From positions 1-35,352 of the forward strand of contig JAFSTO010000010.1 in assembly GCA_017450435.1 (NCBI GenBank): 35,352 nt of DNA, read 5' to 3'. Source of the stretch: Paludibacteraceae bacterium (GTDB lineage Bacteria; Bacteroidota; Bacteroidia; Bacteroidales; Paludibacteraceae). Shown here one piece after another: positions 28,334-35,212 of the stretch (positions are counted from its first letter, which is position 1; each line of letters starts with the position of its first letter). The notes under the pieces are model-generated. The model was not told the origin of the DNA and searched no databases. It saw nothing but the letters and a program-made list of their open reading frames with translations. A program made the position numbers and the translations under genes.

Positions 28334-28517
28334 CCCGCATTTTATAATGGAAATGCGGAAAAAAGCCTTTAATTTTGCCCGCATTTTATAATGGAAATGC
28401 GGAAAAAAGCCTTTAATTTTGCCCGCATTTTATAACGGAAATGCGGAAAAAAGCCTTTAATTTTGCCCGCATTTTATAATGGAAATGCGGATAAAGCTAA
28501 TGTGTTATTGCCGATAA
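28321..28517 (+). other. Chain of five overlapping mini-ORFs leading into the permease
   Basis: Five short frames follow one another, each stop sharing its last A with the next start. They are 28321-28347 (MTNFARIL), 28347-28391 and 28391-28435 (both MEMRKKAFNFARIL), 28441-28479 (MRKKAFNFARIL) and 28479-28517 (MEMRIKLMCYCR). The last TAA overlaps the permease ATG at 28517. In the third full unit the junction ATG is changed to ACG, but the in-frame ATG six bases later remains. A transcript from the predicted promoter would lack the first frame. Translation of these frames is inferred only from the layout. Confidence 0.45.
28327..28498 (+). repeat. Four tandem 44-base repeats, each a hairpin
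   Basis: Units begin at 28327, 28371, 28415 and 28459 and are nearly identical; the differences are ACG for ATG in unit 3 and a diverged end in unit 4. Each holds CCGCATTT, the loop TATAATGG and AAATGCGG, an 8-base perfect stem (28335-28358, 28379-28402, 28423-28446, 28467-28490). Each also holds TAATTTTG, a -7-like element. The array is the leader of the permease gene. Near-identity suggests recent duplication and possible copy-number change by slippage. Confidence 0.9.
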
Positions 28518-29374
28518 TGAGTAAGTCAGATACAGAAAATTGGGATTTAGTTGTCACACCGCGTGACAAGATATTGTCGTTGGACATAAGCGAGATATGG
28601 CGTTATCGTGATATGTATGTCTTGTTTGTGTTGAGAACCTTTCGTACTGCATATAAGCAGACCATACTCGGGCCGTTGTGGTTTCTTATTACTCCGGTGC
28701 TGTCTGTTATTGTGTATGTGGCGGTGTTTGGCGGAATAGCAAATATCTCTACTGATGGTGTGCCGCCGGTGTTATTCTATCTACTTGGGATTTCCGTCTG
28801 GGGGTATTTTGCAAGTTGTCTTAACTCGACGTCAAACTCATTCGTTACAAATGCAGATATCTTTGGAAAGGTGTATTTCCCGAGAATCATTATGCCGCTT
28901 GTGGCTGTGACGACCAATTTGTTGTCATTTGCCATACAACTTGCTATTTTTACGGTTTTTTACATCTACTACGTCGCCACCGGCAGCGATGTGACTCTGC
29001 ATTGGCAAGCCGTTCTGTTGCCGGTGTACGTGCTTATCTTGGCAATGATGGCTGTCGGTTTTGGCATGATAATCTCATCGGTTACGACTAAGTATCGCGA
29101 TATTCAGATAGTTTTTGCAAAAATCATCTCTCTCTGGGTGTACATCACTCCGGTTATCTATCCTTTGAGTATGGTAACCAATGAGAAACTGCATCTTGCG
29201 ATGTCGCTAAATCCGGTAACTCCTGTGATGGAGGCTATCAAGTATTCTCTTCTCGGGCAGGGACAGTTTTCGTGGTTGTGGCTCGGATATAGTGTGTTAA
29301 TGACAGGAGTGCTTTTGTTCTTCGGATTGATTCTGTTTAACAAAGTACAAAAATCGTTCATGGATACGGTATAA
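28517..29374 (+). CDS. Wzm-type ABC-2 permease, first copy
   Basis: A 285-residue inner-membrane permease of the polysaccharide-export ABC-2 family with six predicted membrane segments. It would form the channel that passes an undecaprenyl-linked glycan to the periplasm with a Wzt ATPase. Typical features are LRTFRTAYKQTILGPLWF before segment 1 and TTKYRDIQIVFAKIISLWVYITP in the second half. The frame is open upstream with a TTG at 28463, but that lies inside the repeat array; the ATG at 28517 aligns with the second copy's N-terminus and overlaps the last mini-ORF, so I chose it. Confidence 0.92.
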   Translation: MSKSDTENWDLVVTPRDKILSLDISEIWRYRDMYVLFVLRTFRTAYKQTILGPLWFLITPVLSVIVYVAVFGGIANISTDGVPPVLFYLLGISVWGYFASCLNSTSNSFVTNADIFGKVYFPRIIMPLVAVTTNLLSFAIQLAIFTVFYIYYVATGSDVTLHWQAVLLPVYVLILAMMAVGFGMIISSVTTKYRDIQIVFAKIISLWVYITPVIYPLSMVTNEKLHLAMSLNPVTPVMEAIKYSLLGQGQFSWLWLGYSVLMTGVLLFFGLILFNKVQKSFMDTV

Positions 29375-29397
29375 AATCACAAAATTATTGATTTTAT
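29371..29397. other. AT-rich inverted repeat after the first permease
   Basis: ATAAAATCA (29371-29379) and TGATTTTAT (29389-29397) form a 9-base perfect stem with a 9-base loop that begins at the permease stop codon. It may protect the transcript end or attenuate transcription between the two permease genes; no T-run follows directly. The remaining gap to 29498 has no clear promoter. Confidence 0.35.
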
Positions 29398-29498
29398 AAT
29401 GTTGAATTGATTGATACATGTAAGTGAAAAAAGAAATGTTATATAGAGACAAATTCATGAGATTTGATATTGAAGCGGCTCTATTTATTAAATTTTAA

Positions 29499-30356
29499 AT
29501 GACAGATTTAAACAATCAATATTGGACAACAGTTATTTCTCCTAACACGGGATTCCGTGGCTTAGGTTTGGCAGAGGTATGGAAGAAGAAATACCTTATT
29601 TGGCTGTTCGTGAAACGTGACATTACAGTTCAATTCAAGCAGACAATTTTCGGTATGGGATGGTATTTCATCTCTCCGCTTTTTTCTGCGTTTATGTACA
29701 TCATCGTCTTTGGTCGCATTGCCGGTATCCCGACGGATGACATACCGCAACCAGTGTTCTATCTTAGCGGTATTTGTTTATGGGAGTATTTCTCATCGTG
29801 CCTCACATCGGCTGCCTCTACTTTTCAGACGAATGCAGGGCTATACGGCAAGATTTATTTCCCGCGTCTGGTGACTCCGATTTCGGTAATGATATCCAAG
29901 TTATTCCGTTTCTCGCTGCAGCTTGGAACGTTTATTATCGTATATCTTCTTTTTGTTATCAAGGGTGTGCATTTGTGCCCGAATTGGTACTTGTTACTGT
30001 TCCCGTTTATCATCATAATGCTGGCCGGTATAGCCATGGGGTTAGGGCTAATCATATCGTCCATGACGACTAAGTATCGCGACTTGATTAATTTCTTCCC
30101 GACCTTTGTATCGTTGTGGATGTACGCCACGCCGATTGTCTATCCGTTGAGTTATGTTACCAATCCGACATTGCATAAACTGATGCTCCTTAACCCTCTT
30201 ACATCGCTTGTTGAGGCTTTTAAGTATGGTGCGTACGGCGCCGGCTCGTTCAGCTGGATGGCATTGGCATATAGTGCCGGTTGCACCGTTGTATTACTTG
30301 TAATAGGGATATTGATGTTCAATCGCAAGCAGAAGTATTTTATTGATACAATATAG
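29499..30356 (+). CDS. Wzm-type ABC-2 permease, second copy
   Basis: A 285-residue permease of exactly the same length as the preceding one and clearly related along its whole length. Shared blocks include KQTI(L/F)G, VFYL.GI, GK(V/I)YFPR, the ISS(V/M)TTKYRD motif, TPI/VIYPLS and a closing FNK/R.QK. The two have diverged well beyond a recent duplication. It likely pairs with itself or with the first copy, driven by the Wzt ATPase at 30877. ATPase and permease genes are separated by a 520-base non-coding stretch that holds a pseudogene. Confidence 0.92.
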   Translation: MTDLNNQYWTTVISPNTGFRGLGLAEVWKKKYLIWLFVKRDITVQFKQTIFGMGWYFISPLFSAFMYIIVFGRIAGIPTDDIPQPVFYLSGICLWEYFSSCLTSAASTFQTNAGLYGKIYFPRLVTPISVMISKLFRFSLQLGTFIIVYLLFVIKGVHLCPNWYLLLFPFIIIMLAGIAMGLGLIISSMTTKYRDLINFFPTFVSLWMYATPIVYPLSYVTNPTLHKLMLLNPLTSLVEAFKYGAYGAGSFSWMALAYSAGCTVVLLVIGILMFNRKQKYFIDTI

Positions 30357-30370
30357 AATGATCATTGCTC

Positions 30371-30400
30371 AATGGTGACGGGCTCTGCCCTAAATGGTGA
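30371..30400 (+). repeat. Left repeats flanking the four-helix-bundle pseudogene
   Basis: AATGGTGA occurs twice (30371-30378 and within TAAATGGTGA at 30391-30400). The longer copy is an exact inverse of TCACCATTTA at 30849-30858 on the other side of the pseudogene. Such flanking repeats could mark the edges of an inserted element. Confidence 0.5.
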
Positions 30401-30406
30401 AATAGT

Positions 30407-30778
30407 ATGAACGAAAAAGACGTGGCGTATAAAGAAAAATTCTTGGCGTTTGCCGTAAAAATAGCAAAACTGAAAGAGTATCTTAATACGATGAAACACG
30501 AATATAACATGGCAGACTAGATACAGCGTTCAGGAACAGTTATTGGAGCCTATCATCGCGAGGCGATAGCTTCTGAGAGCGAAGCCTATTTTGTACATTA
30601 ATTATCAATTGCCAGGAAAGAATGTAATGAAACTTTATATTGGTTGGAACTCCGGAATACGACCGAACACATCGAAGATGAATGATATTATAGTTTGTAT
30701 AAGGATGCCGAAGAAATAGTGAGAATGTTTACTGCAAGCATAATAACAATGAAAAAGCGAATATACAATCGACATTAA
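30407..30778 (+). pseudogene. Four-helix-bundle protein (23S rRNA intervening-sequence protein family), broken
   Basis: A single frame reads for 120 residues, broken only by three in-frame stops: TAG at 30518, TAA at 30599 and TGA at 30683, with no frameshift. The pieces line up with the S23/IVP four-helix-bundle family in order: FLAFAVKIAKLKEYL, then QRSGTVIGAYHREAI (usually LLRSGTSIGANxxEA), then LSIARKECNETLYWLEL, then YSLYKDAEEIVRMFTASI. Total length fits the family (about 120). These small proteins are known from insertions in 23S rRNA genes and from scattered chromosomal copies; the function is poorly known. Three different stops make readthrough very unlikely, so I call it a pseudogene. 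Confidence 0.85.
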
Positions 30779-30789
30779 CAAATCCACCG

Positions 30790-30858
30790 TTAACGAAGAG
30801 TCACCATTAATAGATTTATCATTAGCGCTTTCACCATTAAGCGAAGCGTCACCATTTA
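30790..30858 (+). repeat. Right repeats flanking the four-helix-bundle pseudogene
   Basis: TCACCATTAA occurs at 30801-30810 and 30831-30840, exactly 30 bases apart, and TCACCATTTA follows at 30849-30858. The segment TAACGAAGAGTCACCATTAA (from 30791) recurs in a degenerate form from 30838. All are inverse to the AATGGTGA repeats at 30371-30400. The last copy is less than 20 bases before the Wzt start codon. Confidence 0.6.
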
Positions 30859-30876
30859 AAAATACATCATTTATAT

Positions 30877-32166
30877 ATGACCGCAATAGAATTTAATCAC
30901 GTAAGCAAACAATACCGTCTTGGCTTGGTTTCTACCAAGACCCTGAGCCATGATATACGCCGATGGTGGATTACCAGCATCCTTGGCAAGGAAGACCCGT
31001 ATTTGAAGATTGGTGAGACCAACGACCGCGCCACCAAAGGTACTTCCGAGTATGTGTGGGCACTCCGTGACATCGACTTCAAGGTGGAGCAAGGTGATGT
31101 GGTCGGTATCATTGGTAAGAACGGTGCCGGCAAGAGTACTCTTTTGAAACTCCTCAGCCGTGTCACCGGTCCGACGACAGGCACTATCCGCGCCCACGGG
31201 CGTATAGGTTCTCTTCTTGAGGTCGGAACAGGCTTCCACGGTGAGATGACCGGACGTGAGAACATCTTCATGAACGGCGCCATTCTCGGCATGACAAGAA
31301 AGGAAATCCAGGCTAAGCTTGATGAGATTATTGACTTCTCCGGCTGCGAACGTTATATTGACACCCCTGTTAAGCGCTATTCGAGCGGCATGACCGTCCG
31401 TTTGGGCTTTGCAGTAGCCGCTTTCCTTGAACCCGAAATCCTCGTTGTTGACGAGGTCCTCGCCGTCGGCGATGCCGAGTTCCAAAAAAAAGCCATCGGC
31501 AAGATGAAAGACGTCTCCTCCGGCCAAGGCCGCACCGTCCTCTTCGTCAGCCATAATATGACTAGTGTTAAAAGCCTTTGTAATACCGGCATATTATTGG
31601 AAAATGGTATGATTAAGGACATGGGCAAGATAGAACCTATTGTAGCTCATTACCTTCGTGGAGATAGTGAGATTGATAATCATAAGAAATGGAACGTTCC
31701 AGAACTTAGAGGTGGCGGTTTTGAATTACTTGAAATAGGAGTACGTAAACAAAAAGGTATGTGGGAAGATATAATGCGTGTTGATGACGATTGTGAGATA
31801 GTTATTCGTTATCGTTTGACAAAAGATTTTGATAATTTTTGGATTACGATGCATTTCAAGAATGAACAAGGAGAAAAGATTTTCTCAACAAGTGGAGGTG
31901 GAAGGTGTTATGACAAAGAACATAAGGCGGGAGAATATGAACAAATATGCCATTTGCCGGCAAATTTTTTCAATTGGGGAAACTATACGATTGATATAAT
32001 GGCTATCACTTCTGATGGAGGAATCCAACATCTGATTGATAATAAAGGGGATGATATTTTATCTTTTTCATTGGAAAATAAAGAATTGGCAATAGGGCAA
32101 TGGATGGGTAAAGAACCCGGTGATATCACGCCGCGTTTTGAATATACTGAAACAAAAATAGGGTAA
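30877..32166 (+). CDS. Wzt-type ABC ATPase with glycan-recognition tail
   Basis: A 429-residue ATPase that drives polysaccharide export through the Wzm permeases. The nucleotide-binding domain (about 1-250) has Walker A GKNGAGKST (80-88), the signature YSSGM (168-172), Walker B LVVDE (189-193) and the H-loop H226. Residues of about 270-425 form a beta-rich tail like Wzt C-terminal domains, which bind the capped end of the O-antigen and set specificity. Base composition drops right after the H-loop: 58% GC in 31441-31500 against 37% in 31741-31800, suggesting that the tail came from another source. It overlaps the next gene by one base (TAATG). Confidence 0.94.
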   Translation: MTAIEFNHVSKQYRLGLVSTKTLSHDIRRWWITSILGKEDPYLKIGETNDRATKGTSEYVWALRDIDFKVEQGDVVGIIGKNGAGKSTLLKLLSRVTGPTTGTIRAHGRIGSLLEVGTGFHGEMTGRENIFMNGAILGMTRKEIQAKLDEIIDFSGCERYIDTPVKRYSSGMTVRLGFAVAAFLEPEILVVDEVLAVGDAEFQKKAIGKMKDVSSGQGRTVLFVSHNMTSVKSLCNTGILLENGMIKDMGKIEPIVAHYLRGDSEIDNHKKWNVPELRGGGFELLEIGVRKQKGMWEDIMRVDDDCEIVIRYRLTKDFDNFWITMHFKNEQGEKIFSTSGGGRCYDKEHKAGEYEQICHLPANFFNWGNYTIDIMAITSDGGIQHLIDNKGDDILSFSLENKELAIGQWMGKEPGDITPRFEYTETKIG

Positions 32167-33278
32167 TGCAAAGCAATGATACAATATTAGTAACCTCCCC
32201 ATTGCTCCCAGATCTGCAGGAGTTCAACCGATATCTGCAACAGATTTGGGAGAGTAAATGGATCACCAACAATGGTTCTTTCCATCAGCAGTTGGAGAAA
32301 GCCTTAGCTGAGTACCTTGGAGTGGAGTATATCTCCGTCTTTACCAATGGTACGCTTCCGCTGATCACAGCTTTACAAGCTCTTGGCCTTACAAAAGGCG
32401 AGGTGATAACTACTCCTTATTCGTTCGTGGCAACGAGTCACTCCATCTGGTGGAATCAGTTGACTCCTGTGTTTGTGGATATTGAGGAAGAAACCTGCGG
32501 TATGGATCCGGCTAAGATTGAAGCTGCTATTACGGAGAATACGGTAGCTATTATGCCAGTGCATTGCTATGGTAAACCATGCAAAACCAAGGAGATTGAT
32601 GCGATAGCCAAGAAGCATGGACTTAAAGTAATCTACGATGCTGCGCATGCCTTTGGTGTGAGAGTGAATGGCGAATCTATCTTGAATGCCGGAGACATTA
32701 GCACGCTATCATTTCATGCCACCAAAGTGTACAATACCATCGAAGGTGGAGCACTGGTCTGCCATAGCGCAGAGATGAAGCATCAGATTGACAATCTCAA
32801 GAACTTCGGCTTCCGTGGAGAGGTGACTGTAGAGGCTCCGGGAATCAATGGCAAGATGGACGAAGTGCGTGCTGCCTATGGTCTGCTGAACCTCCAACAA
32901 GTAGATTCTGCAATTGAAGCGCGCCATAAAGTAGCAGATGCTTACCGTGCGGCACTGCGTAGTGTAAAAGGCATTCGTTTCTTTGAAGATATGGCAGGAG
33001 TAAGGCATAACTATAGTTATTTCCCAATCTTCGTGGATGCAGAGCAATATGGCATGACGCGTGATGAACTCTATGAAAAGATGAAAGCCGCAAATGTCTA
33101 TGGTCGCCGCTATTTCTATCCGCTCATTACGGCTTTTGATCCGTATAAAGATTACCCATCAGCAACACCTAAGAACCTTCCGGTTGCTACCAAGGTAGCT
33201 GACCAAGTCATCTGCCTCCCGATGCACCATGCCCTGAGCAAGGAGGATGTAGAGAGAGTAAGTAATGTGATATTATAA
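32166..33278 (+). CDS. DegT/DnrJ/EryC1/StrS sugar aminotransferase (VioA-like)
   Basis: A 370-residue PLP enzyme that adds an amino group to a nucleotide-linked keto-sugar. The PLP-binding lysine is K187 in SFHATKVYNTIEGGALV; the aspartate that holds the pyridine nitrogen lies in VIYDAAHAFGV. The opening (VTSPLLPDLQEFNRYLQQIW) and overall length resemble VioA and related dTDP-4-amino-4,6-dideoxyglucose transaminases, but the exact sugar and position are not certain. RfbA in this window could supply dTDP-glucose, while an RmlB-type dehydratase would be needed and is not seen. The start overlaps the Wzt stop, which ties its sugar to the exported glycan. Confidence 0.9.
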   Translation: MQSNDTILVTSPLLPDLQEFNRYLQQIWESKWITNNGSFHQQLEKALAEYLGVEYISVFTNGTLPLITALQALGLTKGEVITTPYSFVATSHSIWWNQLTPVFVDIEEETCGMDPAKIEAAITENTVAIMPVHCYGKPCKTKEIDAIAKKHGLKVIYDAAHAFGVRVNGESILNAGDISTLSFHATKVYNTIEGGALVCHSAEMKHQIDNLKNFGFRGEVTVEAPGINGKMDEVRAAYGLLNLQQVDSAIEARHKVADAYRAALRSVKGIRFFEDMAGVRHNYSYFPIFVDAEQYGMTRDELYEKMKAANVYGRRYFYPLITAFDPYKDYPSATPKNLPVATKVADQVICLPMHHALSKEDVERVSNVIL

Positions 33279-33293
33279 TTATATACATAACAT

Positions 33294-34520
33294 ATGGAGA
33301 ACAAAAATAAAAGAAATTTGTATGTCGAAAGTTTTGGCCCGGTATCCGAGGCTAGTATTGAGATTCGGCAATTTAATCTCTTTATAGGAGAGCAATCTAT
33401 AGGGAAAAGTACCATTGCCAAACTTATTACTATTTTCACTGATTATTTTTTATTATGGGCGGTGGTCGCTCAGAAGAGGAAAGTATGGAATAAGGTTCTT
33501 GATAGTTATGATTTGAAAACATATGAAAATGAAAATACAATCATCAATTATGAAGAACAATGTGGAGAAATTCAAATAAATGTTAATATTGGCGCCACTG
33601 TTTTTGAGACATCTGTGCACAAGAATGGTAACCTTATAACTGAGGAATCAGACGTGTTTGCGAGTATTGTTGCAACCAAACCATTTTTTCATTCTGATAG
33701 TAATGAAAAATTGAGTGCATTATTGAATAAGGGTGGTGGTATAATGAAACCTGCATTTTTCAATTTAATAAGAAATTCATTATATATACCGGCAGAACGA
33801 ATCGTAGGTACTCAATTAACAAAACTATTACCAATCATTAATATAGCTAAAGAGCAAATTCCAAACAATTTGTTGAGATTTATATCAGAATTAAGTAACT
33901 CGAAGGAAATATATAAAACATATGACGCTGGCATCCTAAATCTAATGTATAAGAAACAATCAGAGGATGAATATGTTATCGTTGGTGAAAATAAAAAACT
34001 TCCTTTAAAATTAGCATCTTCAGGCATACAATCAACACTCCCATTATTGCTTGTGACAAAGTATGGTGTTGATGAACGTGAATATGCATCTTTCGTGGTT
34101 GAAGAGCCGGAGTGTAATCTATTTCCTGCAAAGCAAGTTGAGATATTTCAATTTCTAATAATCCAAACATATGCACAAAACCGCATGTTAACTATAACCA
34201 CCCATAGCCCATATTTACTTTCTGCATTGAATAACTATTTATATGCAGGAGTAATCTCAAAAGGTATGGATAAAGAAAAACTTGACGACCTGCGTGAAAT
34301 TATATCAGATGATTTATGGCTTGATACAAAAAAATGCGCTATTTATTCATTGGGAGAGGATATCAATAAAGGTAAATACTGCATAAGTCTATTGGATGCA
34401 GAGACTGGACTTATTGATTATAATTATTTAGATGGAATCTCGTTGAAAATGGGAGATGAGTTTTCTCAATTGAATCATCTTTATATTCTAAATGAACGCT
34501 CCAAGAGAAAAAAAATATAG
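33294..34520 (+). CDS. AAA/ABC-type ATPase (AAA_15/AAA_21-like), possible defence ATPase
   Basis: A 408-residue soluble ATPase of the SMC/OLD-like class. YVESFGPVSEASIEI precedes Walker A GEQSIGKST (32-40). After a helical insert come an ABC-like signature ASSGIQSTLP (about 241-250), Walker B FVVEEPE (E270/E271) and the H-loop H304 in TTHSPYLLSAL. The tail is short and lacks a Toprim nuclease, unlike OLD. Such ATPases often act as sensors in two-gene anti-phage systems; that role is inferred here. The gene is very AT-rich (25% GC in 33841-33900), unlike its neighbours, so it was probably acquired. The next gene follows after two bases. Confidence 0.8.
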   Translation: MENKNKRNLYVESFGPVSEASIEIRQFNLFIGEQSIGKSTIAKLITIFTDYFLLWAVVAQKRKVWNKVLDSYDLKTYENENTIINYEEQCGEIQINVNIGATVFETSVHKNGNLITEESDVFASIVATKPFFHSDSNEKLSALLNKGGGIMKPAFFNLIRNSLYIPAERIVGTQLTKLLPIINIAKEQIPNNLLRFISELSNSKEIYKTYDAGILNLMYKKQSEDEYVIVGENKKLPLKLASSGIQSTLPLLLVTKYGVDEREYASFVVEEPECNLFPAKQVEIFQFLIIQTYAQNRMLTITTHSPYLLSALNNYLYAGVISKGMDKEKLDDLREIISDDLWLDTKKCAIYSLGEDINKGKYCISLLDAETGLIDYNYLDGISLKMGDEFSQLNHLYILNERSKRKKI

Positions 34521-34522
34521 AT

Positions 34523-35134
34523 ATGTTAGATATTTCTCTATTAAACAAGCTATCTATAAAATCAGTCTTTGTAGGGCAAGGATTTGATGCATTACTATCT
34601 CAAATCCATTCAGAACAAGACTATCTTGTCGCATTGTTTGAGACAGAAAAACGCGGTGTGATATGGATTACAGATGATGCGGATGCTGGACATAGTATCT
34701 TTGTGACAGATACTAAAGGTGTAAATAAGGATAAATTGTTGCAAATAATCAATCCCAATATTAAAACGCTGTTTCTTTGGCATATCGATGGGGTAATGTT
34801 TAAGAAATACTCTAAATGTGATTGTGCTTTATTGCATGATAAATTAATGCACCTTATTGAGTTTAAAGCCAATGCTAAGAATGAATCAGATGATTCCATA
34901 CAAGCTAATTACGAAAAGGCTAGTGAGCAGTTGGCATTGAGTTTTGAGAAATTTGAAGAATTATACAAAAATCACGGTCAGGATATTTTCAGTGTATTTG
35001 ATGATATAGATGCCATGATAGTATTTGATAAGACAGTACCCCAAGACGATGCCTATCAGAAAAATATAATTTCTAAATTTTCAAATCGGACATTGTTGAA
35101 ACTTTCATTTGGAAACGAATTGAAAGTAGAATAA
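34523..35134 (+). CDS. Partner protein of the ATPase, possible PD-(D/E)XK nuclease
   Basis: A 203-residue soluble protein that I cannot place in a named family. The middle reads CDCALLHDKLMHLIEFKAN: D100, then 12 residues, then E113-F-K115. This is the spacing of the D...(E)xK core of PD-(D/E)XK nucleases, and the following helix has Q127 and Y130, as in many of them. An acidic WITDDADAGHS segment lies near residues 48-58. Together with the ATPase two bases upstream and the shared low GC, it looks like the effector of a two-gene cassette. The nuclease call rests on a short motif and is uncertain. Confidence 0.6.
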   Translation: MLDISLLNKLSIKSVFVGQGFDALLSQIHSEQDYLVALFETEKRGVIWITDDADAGHSIFVTDTKGVNKDKLLQIINPNIKTLFLWHIDGVMFKKYSKCDCALLHDKLMHLIEFKANAKNESDDSIQANYEKASEQLALSFEKFEELYKNHGQDIFSVFDDIDAMIVFDKTVPQDDAYQKNIISKFSNRTLLKLSFGNELKVE

Positions 35135-35212
35135 AGTTATCTGTTTCCCATGACCGACCGATGAGCGGGAGACGATTGACTCACCACCGAGAGACAAATT
35201 AAAAGAACAATC

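Noticed and set aside
28327-28498. CRISPR array
   Set aside because: The 44-base units are directly adjacent without distinct spacers, and no cas genes are present.
28463-28516. TTG start giving the first permease 18 extra residues
   Set aside because: The extension is encoded by the last repeat unit, has no counterpart in the second permease, and the ATG at 28517 fits the family.
30407-30778. Functional protein made by stop-codon readthrough
   Set aside because: Three different stop codons in 120 codons, with no recoding signal seen, make decay the simpler explanation.
30871-31554. 227-codon frame on the minus strand
   Set aside because: It is the antisense of the high-GC ATPase domain of Wzt and has no family resemblance.
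28517-35134. Insertion sequence or transposase
   Set aside because: No transposase or integrase reading frame was found, although composition shifts suggest past transfer.
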